From Ziziphus jujuba (Eukaryota > Streptophyta > Magnoliopsida > Rosales > Rhamnaceae), in the NCBI RefSeq assembly GCF_031755915.1, contig NC_083381.1:1810501-1874500 (forward strand): a stretch of 64,000 bases of DNA, given 5' to 3'. Positions 26,077-38,901 of the stretch are shown piece after piece (within the stretch, counting starts at the first letter, position 1; the number at the start of each line of letters is the position of its first letter). Below the pieces are notes generated by a model, which worked only from the letters and a program-made list of their open reading frames with translations, was not told the origin of the DNA and made no database searches. A program made the translations under genes and the position numbers.

Positions 26077-27084
26077 AGAATATTGATAGCCAAGCATCCC
26101 AAACTTTATTAAGATTGACACATTGCATTCTAAATTTTTTTCTGGCATTTTACATCCCAAATTTTTTTTTTACTTGCACCATTAGTTTTTCTATTAAAAA
26201 TGTATAACAGAATGATCAGGTACTTCATACGTGCTCTTTAAACGAGTGTAGATCACGTAATTTTAAACTTTTTAGGCTTTGTTTGGTATTCAAAAAATGT
26301 GGAGGAAAAATATTAAAGGAAAAAAAAGGAGAAAAAAAAAGTTTCGATCTATTGCTAAAATAGAGTTTTGCTTTTCTAAAATATCAGTTAGAGAAAGGAG
26401 ACAGATAGAGAGAGTACACACAAAAAAAAAAAAAGAAAAAAAAAAGAACAAAGACAGATAGACATAGAGATTTACAAAGAAAGAGAGAGTACGTAAAAAA
26501 AAAAAAGAGAACAGAGAAAAAGATGAGATAAAGAGAGATATAGAGAGTTACGAAGAAAGAGAGAGAGCACCAAAAAAAAAGAAGAGAGAGAAAGAGACAA
26601 AGAGAGTACACCAAAAAAGAAAAAAAAGAGGATAGATACCGAGAAAGAAGAGAGAGTGAACTTCATTCTCTTGCAGCTGTAAAATTGTTGGTGTTACTAA
26701 GAGTGGTGGTTTGGAAGAAGAAGAAGAAGAAAAAGAAAAAGAATGGGTTTTGGATTTGAAAAAGCATGTCAAAAGTGAAAAATGTGAGGAATGAAAGAGA
26801 ACAGACATGAACATTGAAGGAAGATGAAAAAGAAGGAGAAGAGGTTTCGATGAAAGAAATTTCTCAAATGAAACCTTAATTTCTAATTTGAGAACAGTGA
26901 AATTACATGGTCTATTATCGTTTGATGATCACGTCCGAGGTACCTGATTATTTCATTATATATTTTTAATAGAAGAATCAATGATGCAAGTAAAAAAAAA
27001 ATTTGGGATACAAAATACTAAAAAAATTTAGGATGCAATATGCCAATCTTAATAAAATTCAGAATATTTGATTGTCAATATCCC
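26077..27084. mobile_element. Second copy of the MULE-like TIR family, 1008 bp, 9-bp TSD
   Basis: The left end (A)GAATATTGATAGCCAAGC matches the family ends seen at 6349-7531, and the right end read in reverse is GGGATATTGACAATC. Long subterminal blocks mirror each other ('attaagattg', 'cattgcat', 'tctattaaaaat', 'aatcaggtac'). Flanks are TTAACCCTT at 26068-26076 and TTAACCCCT at 27085-27093, a 9-bp duplication with one mismatch. The interior is purine-rich (GA/AAAG tracts at 26290-26660) with no transposase. Confidence 0.78.
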
Positions 27085-29349
27085 TTAACCCCTTTGTGCC
27101 GCAATTTCATATTTCTAGGGCTTTTCTTTTCTTTTTTCTTTTTTTTTTTGTTTCTTTTATCATTTTATTTTGTTTTATTGCTCCTAATTTTTTTGTTATT
27201 TTAATCTTCTTTTATTTTTTTAAAATTACATTGATAACCTTTTCTCTTTTTTCTTTTTTTCTTTTTGTACCAATTTTACAGATGTACTATTTTTTAAAAA
27301 ATTATAAAAATACCATATGTCTTTTTTTTTCTTTTTTCTTTTTTTTTTTTTTTGGGAATGGCAGCTCTTTTGTACAAAATTAAAAAAAAAAATTACATGT
27401 AAAATTTAGTTCAGAAAAATATATAAATGTCTTTCACAATTTAATCAAACTGTGTTTCGGATGAAAATATAGTATCCTACAAGAGTGAATATTTTAAAAA
27501 TGCCACATATGTTTTAAGAGATTGATATATTGTGAACACGTAAAGCAAAAACAATGTTTTTGTAATTTTAAAAAATACAGAGATATTTTTACACGATAGA
27601 AATATTATATTCTACTATTTTTTCTATATTCATTACGGATAAATCATAAAATCACAAATTATCTTTAAAAGTTAGGGTTTTTTTATTTAGTTTATTTTAT
27701 TTATTATTACTATTTTTTAATACCATAGTATCTTAGTACAAAGATGAACAAGAAAAAAAAAAAGAAATAAGGTGATGATTTATTTTATTAAACTAATAAA
27801 AGAGTGATATTATTAGATTGTATTGCAGGTGCCATTTCGTTCATGATTAGTGTTTAATATCTGTTTCAAATTTTTTTATTTAATTGCGCATAATGTGCTA
27901 ATGCCAAATGTTATATAATAATTGTTATAGTTAATAGTTAATTTAATGATTTACAAATTTAACTATCAGTAATTAATGATAAATGTTTGATATGAGAAAA
28001 TTAAATATAATTAAACAAAAAACAAAAACTAAAAATCAATTACAATACCAAACAACTTAACAACGGAGAGGTATTTTTACCGGATGGAGAACTAGTGGGC
28101 TCCTTTTTTTGTCTCCGTTGTTAATATCTCATTTTTCTATAACCAGCAACGTTGCATAATTTACTTTTTTGGTGCACTAAATTACTAATGTCTTCAATAC
28201 TTTATGGACCCTTTACGGTCAATTATTTTTCTATTTATAACGCAACTTTAATTATCAGTAATTTTTTGAGATTAATTATCACCCACTATATCTATATTTA
28301 TTTATATAATTTTACTAATTTAAACTATAATTCAATTACTGTTTCAGTTTCTCTTTTATTTATGCTTTTTTCCCCAACACTCTTGAAGAATACGTATTGA
28401 ATTTGATTTATAATATAAAGTTTAGATTTTTTTTTTTTTTGGGGGGATAAATATGCCAATATCAACTTTATTTTCACAAACTAAATTGTCAATTTATTCT
28501 AGGGTTATGGGACTCGTGGTTCATAAACTAAACCACATTCCACATTTTTGGATCCCCAATTTTTTTTTTTTTTTTGGCATTTTGCTGTCCAAACTCAATT
28601 TTTGTTTCATGGTTAGTTCATAGCTAATTTTTGTCCAAAAGCCTATTAATATGAGTGCACAAGATGCAACTTTGATATGGTTTATAGATGCCAATTGCAG
28701 TAAATATTAAAAATCCTAAAAAAAATTAAAATATATAATATTTTTGGGTGATTGGCAAAAATATCCTCTAATATCCTCAAAACTTTGAACCCTTTTTTGC
28801 ATTTTGGCCTTTGAACTATTGTTTTCGCATGTTTTGGCATTTAACTTTTTTTCCATCAATTCCCAAATGAAAAACGGATGTGCAAGGAACTTGAAAGGGC
28901 ATTGGTAGTTATTTGACTATTGGTATTAAAAAAGACAACAAAAGTATCTGGGAGAAAAAAAATTAAAAAAAAATAATATTTACACATAAATATATAATGA
29001 TTTCTTCATAAAGAATGAAAAAAAAATTTTGAATCAATAATAAAAAATATTAAAAATAATTTTTAGACAATAATTTGTATAAAAATCAAATAAATAATCT
29101 TTCCCATCTTTGTTGTATGACCACCTAAAAAATAAAAATAAAAATGAAAACTTTTTCCTTTTTCTGTATACTCATGTGTATAAATATTTAACAATTTTAA
29201 ATAGCAGAGGATCAGAAAAATTTCTAATAATTTCGGAATAGGAAGAGATCAAAACTCCTTCCTTTATAATTATGAAACTTGTCCAATTTTTCCATGTAAG
29301 AAAATGTTGCAAACGGCAAAAAGTTCACTCTATAAGCTTTCTTTTAGGT
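27085..29349. other. Non-coding AT-rich stretch
   Basis: No gene was recognised. It has several long T/A homopolymer tracts (27120-27360, 28428-28446, 28560-28575). The sequence at 28500-28640 and 28780-28880 has the look of degraded TIR elements ('ggcattttg', 'catttaact'), but no paired ends could be fixed. Confidence 0.55.
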
Positions 29350-30808
29350 TACGCTTTTTTTTTTTAGAGAAATTAAAAAAAACCAAAAACAAATAAAAGT
29401 GAGAGATGAAAAAATATACCCGTCAAAAGTCAAGATTTTTCCTCTTCTAGAGTATTGAACAACCTTAGCAAAAAGCAATATTCTCAAATTGTCTTTTGAG
29501 ATAGTTGGCAAAAATTGGTGGTACTTGCCTTTCTACATAAATAATGCTTTTGATTCCTCTTCACTCCCATCTTAAATAATTTAACTTGGAAAAGAAATCT
29601 ATATGTAATGCAATTGAGTTTTTTGGTTTTTTATAGCTCTATTATTATTCAAATGCCCTTTCTTTTTAACTAATAAAATGATACTGCTTAGAAGCATGAA
29701 TGATTTTATCATATTAGGTATCATTAAAAGATTTATAATTTTATTTGTTCTGAAGTGGTCGAGAAGCCATATTTTCATGGTTAACATAAAGAAGTAGGAT
29801 GCTTTGTTTTCCTATTTTCCTATTTTTTATTTATGGATTTATTATTTTTTTTCACATTGAAATAAAATAGGAAAAAAACAAACATCTAAAAATCTCGGTT
29901 GAGTCATCTAATTAAGGTTAAGCTAGAAAACTATCATATGCAGCTAAAATTTCTCATCCAAATAGAATAATGAATGGGGCTAAATGATATGTGTTGATAT
30001 GTATGTAATCTTGCATTAGAAAACCGCATGAAACTACTATCTGAATTTTTTTGCTAATTTATTAGCAGTGCATATAATTGAATTTATTAAATTAACTAAA
30101 TAATTTTTAGTTCTTATGAATGTATTTTGATAGGTGGTTAACTAATACCTATGAAGTCATACTGAAGTATCTAAAATGCTTTCACTAGCTTTTAAAAACT
30201 TAAAACTGGGAATATTAATTGGTATAACAGATAAGTATGTAAGCATGAACATATATATTAAGCCTTAGAAATAAACAAGAAAACCATTGGTAGAATCAAG
30301 CTTTTCATTCAAAGAAAATGCAAGAAACTAGATGTTCCCATCAAAGACTTGAGAGCTCTGGTTGATATTAGGATGTCTTGCTTTTATAAGCATGAATCAG
30401 AATGTTTAATGTGTTAGTTTTTAATTATAAAGTAAAAAGTTAGATTTCCTTCAACGCTGAATTTTTTTTTAATTAATAGGAATATTGGTAGTGTCTACCT
30501 CAAAAATTAATTGGAAGGTATATGGCAAGCCATGAAGAATTAAAATTCAATAAGTTTGTTCTTTCAATCACTTCTAACATTAGGTTATCAATAATTCTTT
30601 TTGGCATCATTACATTTTTTTAGTGTTTTTATTGTATAAAGTTGCTAATTAAAGTTTTGATTAATTATGTAAATCTTAATAGAGTTAATTTACCTAAGTT
30701 ATTTAAAAGAGATGAAATAAGTCTTTGTCTTTTACAAATCAAGTTATTCAAATCTAGTTGTAATTTTCTTATCAATATATTTATAGGTGATAAGCAATAT
30801 GATAACAC

Positions 30809-33020
30809 ATGTTGCTCATAAAAAGTGAACTAAACTCATATGAGGATATAGATGGTGATGAAGGTGAGGAGGATAATGTTATTTTAATATTGTCTAACTC
30901 AAGGGAGAAGTTACCAAAAAATAGAATGGTGCTGCCAAATGAGGATGAAGCATACAAGTTTTACAACAAGTATGCAAAAGAGTTTGGTTCGTGCATAAAG
31001 ATAAATATCGAAGATTGGCAAACGGAATTGTAAGAAAAAGATCTTTTGTATGTTCAAAAATGGTTTTCGAAAATCTATTGATCCTTCCTTTGTAAGGAAG
31101 GTTAATAGGTTAGAAAACAAGAACATATTGTTCAGCAATGATAGAGTTTACAATTGAAAATGGCAATTGGGTTGCTTCTCAATTTTTTTCTTATCATAAC
31201 CATGAACTTGTGAAAAAAAATCAACAAGACATGCTTAGATCCCAAAGGCATATGGATGAATCTCGAGCAAATGTAATCGAGACAATAAAAAATGCTAGTA
31301 TAAGGGCAAGTAACTATATTTTCCTACATAGTAAGCAAGGTGGTGGTGCTCAAAAAGTAGGATTTTTAAAATCTGATTATGATAGCTTTTTATGGGACAA
31401 AAGAAAAGTTATTCTTGAAGTTGGAGATACATAAAATGTGATAAATCATTTCAAAATAATGTAGGCGGTTGATCCATCATTCTTCTATACTACAGGAGTA
31501 GATTCTCAAAATTGCATGACTAACATTTTTTTAGAAAAATGGTAGATTTAAAATAGATTATGCTCATATTGGAGATATGGTTATTTTTTATACAACTTAT
31601 CACACAAACAAGTACAATATGATTTATGCACCTTTTATTGGAGTAAACCATCGTAGGTAAAACATTTTATTTGCTTGTGCTTTGTTGTTGGATGATATTG
31701 CTCAATCATTTGTTTGGTTGTTTGAATCATTTTTTGCAAGCTATGGGTGACAAGCAACACAAGCAACAAAAAACAATCTTCACAGGTCAATGTCAAGCAA
31801 TGGCTAATGCAATTGAAAAAGTGTTTCAAATACATATCATCAACTTTGTTGTGACATATTTGTCAAAATGCTTCTAAACATCTTCCTTTTTATTATAGGA
31901 AGCGTGAATTCAAAACTTTATTTAATAGATGTCTCTACAATTGTGAGACAGAGCAAGAGTTTGGAGAAGTATGAGAACAATTAGTAATAACATTTAATTT
32001 ATCTAAGAGCTCATGATTGAAAACACTTTATGGGTTATAACTAAAATAGTGTCCGGCTTTTAGCAAGCATTATTTTTCTACTGAAATATTGTCTACGCAA
32101 AAAAGTGAATATATGAACAATGTTTTTCATGATATGACAAGTATATGACAATGTCTCTTACACGATTTTTTCTTTACTATGAGAAGATATTGGAACATAG
32201 ATGTCATTCAAAACTGATAGAAGATTTTCAATGTAATCAAGGATGCTTTTGTGGGCAAATAAAATTAGGAGTATGGCCAAATGAGCAATAGCAGTATACA
32301 CTCACACAATGTTTAAAGAATGCCAAGAAGAGTTATGTGAATCTTTATCCTAGCAATCAAATAGGTTAGTAATTAGGAGAATTTCTACATCTATAAGTTG
32401 GTTAACAATGGCAATGAAAAAGAACACATAGTAAACTTTAGAACATCTAATTTCATGGTTGATTTTGCTTGCAAAAGTTTGAACCTGTTGTCTTTTTATG
32501 TCTTCATTATTTGAAAATTCTTAATTTTCATAATATTTTTGTTGTTACTCGTCAATATATATTAAAAAATAGCAATTCACTTGTTGGCATAACCAAAAAT
32601 TTGGCAAATGAGCCAAATAATGTGCAAAGTCATTCATTTTGCTAATCAAGGTGCTCTAACAGCTGAAACTACAAAAATGGCTGAAGATATATTGGAGAAT
32701 GGCTTGAACATAATTGAAAGTGTGCTTAGAGAGAGAGAGAGAGAGAAAAAAAGAAAAAGAAAAAAAAGGTAGAGGAAGCCAATACTAGTAAAGCAATTCA
32801 AATTGATAGTAAGGGTGATAAAGAAAAAATCAAGGATAAAGTTGGGGAATCAAATTCATTGCTTGTGTTGGATCCTCACATGTTAGGACAAAAGGGATAG
32901 TAAATGCTAAATTAAAAGGCCAACTTAAGGAGAAGAAGCGTAAGAAAAAGTTGCAACCTCAATGTGAATTTGGTAATATTGAGAAGGCCAAGAATCAACA
33001 CGAAAATGCACTACTCAAGG
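30809..33020 (+). pseudogene. FAR1-RELATED SEQUENCE-like / MULE transposase pseudogene
   Basis: The reading opens in MLLIKSELNSYEDIDGDEGE and reaches the FAR1 DNA-binding motif PNEDEAYKFYNKYAKEFG. After a stop it continues with MIEFTIENGNWVASQFFSYH, then NHELVKKNQQDMLRSQR, the HNHEL block typical of FAR1. Past more frame breaks come AVDPSFFYT, FTGQCQAMANAIEKVF and a SWIM-like stretch near 32480-32570 (KFEPVVFLCLHYLKILNF). A lysine-rich tail lies near 32920-33000. Many stops and shifts rule out a full product; the longest open pieces are 30809-31033 and 31138-31434. An inverted partial copy lies at 34260-35470. Confidence 0.75.
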
Positions 33021-33282
33021 TAAATTGATGCTGTATACTTTATTTAATCATTATAGATTATATTCTATATTTTTTATTTTGTGGCTAAGGTTTTTATTTG
33101 TCATTATTTAGGTAAAAAAATCATTTATGGAGACTAAGGTTGTCAATAAGTCATCAAATGTTCAAGATTTTAATTATTCATACCCTTCAAATTCAAGTTT
33201 TTTGTCACACTACAAATACAAGTTTTAGAACACAAGTTGGTTAGATTATTTATTTATTTGTTTATTGTTTAGCTTACTATGA

Positions 33283-33314
<32 letters not shown>

Positions 33315-34259
33315 TTACATTTGGATTAACATTTTTGAATTGCTAAAGTAGGAAAATAGCTTTTCAAGCATTCCCTTTGTCACCAATTACATGTTTATGC
33401 CTCATTTCAATTAGGTTCTATTTCATATTAGAGTTGTATAAGCATATCAATGTGTGTGTGTGTGTGTGCCCGTGTTTTTCTTTTTAAATGTCTATATCAT
33501 TGTCTTTTTAAGTGTATTAATATTTGGTACCTTTTTTAGACATCATTTCTAAATATGACTGTTAGTCACGCCAATATAGCTCAAAGTTATGTAGAATCCA
33601 ATTATGCAGTAGTTGATAATAATCAAATGCCAAGAAATTCTTATTTGGTTTTCTTTTTCCTATATTTATATATATTATCTTGTATTACAAAAATAGATTG
33701 CCACCAATATACAAAATTAGTAATTTCTCACCTTTATGTCTTCTTGTTTAAACACCAGAAACTTTTAAATGATTTTTTTTACCGATCATAGCTTGAAAGA
33801 TATTACAAAATGTCAAAGAAAATGCTCCAATTTATGGAAATCTCCAATTTATGTAGTTGGTTCTTTTTCCCCCCTCCTTGGATGTAATTTTTTTTAATAT
33901 TTGATTAAGGGAGATTAATTATTTCTTCAATTTCATGTATTTACGTTCATAATTCTTGGACAAATTTGGTTTGCGGATATCCAAATGAAAATTTGTATCC
34001 ACTAATTCAAGTATGATATTTTATACATTAGGTTTTTTTTTTTTGGGGGTAAATAATATTTGTATATTAGTTGTTATTTCTTTAAGTTGTACAACTTTAA
34101 TATATTTCCAATAACACATTTTAAATAATAAATAGGATAAAATTTAGAAGGGGGTCCTAAGCAGCAGAGGAATGATAGAAGATCTGGTATTTTTAATCTT
34201 CGTCTATTTATAGTCAAAATGTATATGAACTTGAGCACATTTAGATGTATCTATTTTGT

Positions 34260-35470
34260 TTGTCAAACTTTTAACCATGAACTTTTGGATAAATTGTTAC
34301 TAATTGTTTGCATACTTCTTCAAACTTTTGTCTCACAATGGTAAACATATCTATTAAATAAAGTTATGAATTCACATTTCCTCAAATAAAAAGCAAAATG
34401 TTTAGAAGTATTTTGACCAATATGCCAAGAACAAAGTCGATGCTATGTATTCGGAAACACTTTTCCAATTGCATTAACCATTGCTTAGAATTGATCTATA
34501 AAAATTGTTTTTGGTTGCTTATTATCCATTGCTTGTAAAATTGATTCAAACAACAACAAAAAAAAGATAGAGTAGTTACATCCAACAACAAAGCACAATC
34601 AAATAAAATATTCTACCTATGATGGTTTACTTTGATAAATGGTGCACAAATCATATTGTACTTGTTTGTGCGATAAATAGTATAAAAATAACCACATCTC
34701 CAAAGTGAGCATAATCTAGTTTAGATCTACAATCTCTCCAAAAACATTAGTTATGTGGTTTTGAAAATTCACTTGCATAGTGTAGAAGACTGATGGATCA
34801 GCTGCCTGCATTTTTTTTTAAATGATTTATCACATTTTGTGCATCTCCAGTTTCAAGAATAATTTTCCTTTTGTCTCATAAAAAGTTATCATAATCAGCC
34901 TTTAAGAATCCTACATTTTGAATACCACCAGCTTGCTCAACTATATAGAAAAATATATTACTTGCCTTTATACTAGAATTTTCCATTGTCTCAAATGCAA
35001 TTGCTCGAGTTTCATTCACATGCATTTGGGATTTAAGCATTTCTTGTTGATTTTTCTTCACATGTTCATGGTTCTAATCAGACAAAAAAATAAGAAACAA
35101 TCCAATTGCCATTTTCAACTATAAATTCTATCATTGTCAAACAACATGTTTTTGTTTCTAACCTATTAACCTTCCTTACAAAGGAAGGATTAGTAGATTT
35201 TCGGAAACCGTTTTTTGAACGTACAAAAGATCTTTTTGTTATAGTTCCATTTGCCAATGTTTGATATTTATCTTTACGCACACTAAAACCAACGTCTTTT
35301 GCATATTTGTTGTAAAACGTATGCTTCATCCTCATTTGGCAACACCATTCGAATTTTTGATAATTTTTCCTTTGAGTTAGATGATATTAGAATAACATCA
35401 TCATCACCTATATCCTTAAATGAATTCAGCTCACTTTTTGATGAACAACATGAGTTATCATATTGCTTAT
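34260..35470 (-). pseudogene. Inverted partial copy of the FAR1-like pseudogene
   Basis: The minus-strand frames read FYNKYAKDVGFSVRKDKYQT, then SFVRSKNGFRKSTNPSFVRK and MIEFIVENGNWIVSYFF (35335-35078). MKKNQQEMLKSQMHVNETRA follows at 35061-34876. They are parallel to 30809-32025 but with independent stops: the left copy is broken in the NGFRK region where this one stays open. The right copy lacks the SWIM-like part. Non-functional. Confidence 0.72.
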
Positions 35471-36611
35471 CGCCTACAAAGATAAATATAAGAAAATTAG
35501 AACTAGATTTTAACAGCTTGATTTGTAAAAGACAAATACTTATTTCATCTATTTCAGAATAACTTAGGTGGATTAACTCTATTAAGATCTATATAATTAA
35601 TCAAAACTTTAATTAGCACCTTTATAGAATAAAAGCACTAAAAAAAATTTAATTATGCTAATATAAATTATTGATAACCTAATAAGAAGTGATTGAAAGA
35701 ATAAACTTACTGAATTATGATTCATCACGGCATGCCATATACCCTCCAATTAATTTTTGAGGTAGGCACTACCAATGTTCCTGTTAATAAAAAAATAATA
35801 ATAATAAGCATTAAAGGAAATCTAACTTTTTACTATACAATTAAAAACTAATACATTAAACATTCTGATTCACACTTATGGAAAGCAAGACTCCCTAATA
35901 TCAATTGGAGCTCTCAAGCCTTTGATGGAAACATCTAATTTCTTGCATTTTTTTTGAATGGAAAGCTTGATTCTACTAAGGATTTTCTTATTTACTTTTA
36001 AGGCTTAATATATATGTTCATGCTTGCATGCCTATCTGTTGAAGTAATTAATATTTACAATTTTAAGTTTTTAAAAGCTAGTGAAAGCATTTTAGATACT
36101 TCAATATAACTTCATAGGTATATTAGTTAACCACTTATCAAAATACATTCATAAGAACTAAAAATCATTTAGTTAATTTAAAAAATTCAACGATATGCGT
36201 TGTTAATAAATCAGCAAGAAATACAAATAGCGGTTTCTTGTGGTTTTCTAGTGCAAGATCACATACATATCAACATACATCATTTAGCCTCATGTCACTG
36301 TTCTATTTGGGTGAGAAATATTAGCCGGATATAATAGTTTTCCAATTTAACCTTAATAAGAAGACTCAACCAAGGTTTTTATATGTTTATTTTTTTCTTA
36401 TTTTATTTCAATGTAAAAAAATAAATCCATAAATAAAAAATAACATTAGGAAAACAGAACATCCAAACTTGTTTACATTAACCATGAAGATATGGCTTCT
36501 AGACCACTTCTGAATAAATAAAATTATGAATCTTTTAACGATACCAAATATGGTAAAATCATTCATGTTTCCATGCAATATCATTTTATTAAGTCAAAAA
36601 AGAAAGGGCAT

Positions 36612-37350
36612 TTGATAATAATAGAACTATAACGAACAAAAAAAAAAAAAAGCAATTGCATTATATATAGACTTCTTTCCCAAGTTAAATTATTCAAGAT
36701 GAGAATGAAAAGGAACTAGAAGCATTATTTATACAGAAAGGCACATACCAACAACTTTTACCAACTATCCCGAAATACAATTTCAGAACATTGCTTTTTG
36801 CAAAGGCTATTCAATACTTTGGAAGAGGAAGAGTCACGACTTTTGGCAAGTATGTTTTTTTATCTCTGAGTTTTATTTTGTTTTTAATTTCCTATAACGA
36901 ACAAGAAACAAAAAAAAAAAAAACAACCCAATTGCATTATATATAAACTTCTTTTCCAAGTTAAATTATTCAAGATGAGAGTGAAAAAGGAATTAGAAGC
37001 ATTATTTATACAGAAAAGCATATACCAACAACTTTTGCCAACTATCCCAAAATACAATTTTAGAATATTGCTTTTTGCAAAGGCTATTCAATACTTTGGA
37101 AGAGAAAGAGTCATGACTTTTGGCGAGTATATTTTTTTATCTTTGAGTTTTATTTTGTTTTTGACTTCTTCCCATGTTTTTTTATCTCTGAGTTTTATTT
37201 TGTTTTTGACTTCTTCCCCCCCCAAAAAAATACAATTTTAGAATATTGCTTTTTGCAAAGGCTATTCAATACTTTGGAAGAGAAAGAGTCATGACTTTTG
37301 GCGAGTATATTTTTTTTATCTTTGAGTTTTATTTTGTTTTTGACTTCTTC
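36612..37350. repeat. Tandemly reiterated arm end (three copies)
   Basis: The end of the right arm is repeated. 'gctttttgcaaaggctattc' occurs at about 36793, 37071 and 37248, each followed by 'aatactttggaagag' and 'catgacttttggc' or 'cacgacttttggc', then 'gttttattttgttttt'. The first two copies also share the preceding 200 bp ('caattgcattatatata...'). Confidence 0.85.
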
Positions 37351-38839
37351 CCATGTGTTTTTATCTCTGAGTTACCGGAGCACCTATATAATTTTATTTA
37401 GTTACAAATATTATTATTATTATTATTATTATTTTTTAACTTTTAGAGCAAGTGTACGTTACATATTTCTTGAATATTTGCATAGCTTTTATAAACAAAT
37501 TAATATAATTTAAAAAAAATCAACTTTTCTATATATCTTTCAATGCCAATTTGATTCTATTCAATATTTGTTTTTATTTTCTTATTACTTTGTTTTGAAT
37601 AAAATTTTTCTAGTAAATATATTTAAAAAAAAGTATTTTTGAAAGTTTTTTAAGCACCAGCACTTAATATTTCTAATTTGTATATATATATATTTGTCAA
37701 TTTTAGATATAAAATTTTTAAATTTTTAGCATGATTGCCACCTAAATTATATAAAATTTGCAATTTTATCCCTCTCAATGAGCTTTCATGATAAAATGAC
37801 CACCAATACTCCATATGTCTTGTGTGAGGGTCATATGTACCCTTTGCATCTTAGTCGTAATCTCAAGTCCATGATCACTTACTTAAATTTATATTTTGCA
37901 TTGTAAGAAATAGTATCATTATGATTCCCCGTGTATTTTGATGTATATTCCGATCAAGATGAAAATGGTTAAATAAGTTTTTTAGAAGGGGTAGTTAGTC
38001 AGCGAGGTGTTGGACTAGATCATCAGTATAGATAAAAACTTCTAATAGCGTATTTGTCTCCATCGAGATCCAATAAAACGAGTGCATTTTATTCATTTTT
38101 GTTGTTGCCTTGTGTGCTTGTTTTTCTATTGTCAATTATTATTATTTGTTTTATTTCTTATTTAATGTTTGCATAATACTAATATCATGTGGATTATTTG
38201 CTTATGAGGAATACTAACGGTTAGCTTACCACCAACAAAGGGCTAGTAAACATCGCACGATCCATTTTGCATACTCCAAAGAATGGGACCGTGACACCTT
38301 GTACGTGCATTTGACGTTAGAGAATTAATGGAAAATAGTGAAGATCCTTATGGTGAAACACACTAATCAAGTTCGGGGGCTAAATGCCCAAAGAAAAAAA
38401 TGAAGGACCTAAGTTAAAAGTTCAAGGGGCATTTGCATTAGTAACCCATTATTTTTCTTGTCATATATATATATATATATATGATTTTTCATAGAAAAAC
38501 ATAAAAAGGAAAACAAATTAAACAATATACTGAATTTTTTTAACATCTTTCTTTTCTTAAATGTATTAAAAAATAAATAAATCTATTTGTTTTTTTAAAT
38601 AATTTTGAAACCTTGTGTCACTAAATTTTCGTTTTTATTACAAAATTATTTTTTTTCCTTACTTCCGAAACGAAAAACCTATAATATTTTTAAATTACAA
38701 TGTGTTAAACAATCAATTTTAAAATTGAAAAGGATTTGATGATGGAAACATGTGAGCACACAAAACAAGCATTCTTCTTCTCCTCCTCCTCCTCCTTCTT
38801 CTTCTTTTTTCTTTTTATTTTTTTATTTTTTTATTTTTT

Positions 38840-38842
<3 letters not shown>

Positions 38843-38897
<55 letters not shown>
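38843..38897. repeat. (CT)n microsatellite
   Basis: About 26 CT units, preceded by a T-rich tract with CTTCTT/CTCCTC units. Confidence 0.9.

Positions 38898-38901
<4 letters not shown>

Larger units (their letters stand above)
29350..36890. mobile_element. Decayed FAR1/MULE-type element with 2.6-kb inverted arms
   Basis: The left arm (about 29350-32025) and right arm (about 34260-36890) are inverted copies. Examples: 'tctgaagtggtcgagaagcc' near 29749 against 'ggcttctagaccacttctga' near 36493; 'caaaaagcaatattctc' near 29469 against 'gaacattgctttttg' near 36786; and FAR1-like sequence in both arms. The spacer (32030-34260) is single copy and holds the SWIM-like part of the FAR1 pseudogene. Outer ends are uncertain because the right end is reiterated to 37350. 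FAR1 proteins derive from MULE transposases, so this may be a MULE with a partly inverted-duplicated interior. Confidence 0.68.

Noticed and set aside
26384..26814. Leu/Phe/Ser-rich minus-strand ORFs resembling membrane proteins
   Set aside because: They are translations of GA-rich tracts inside the TIR element 26077-27084.
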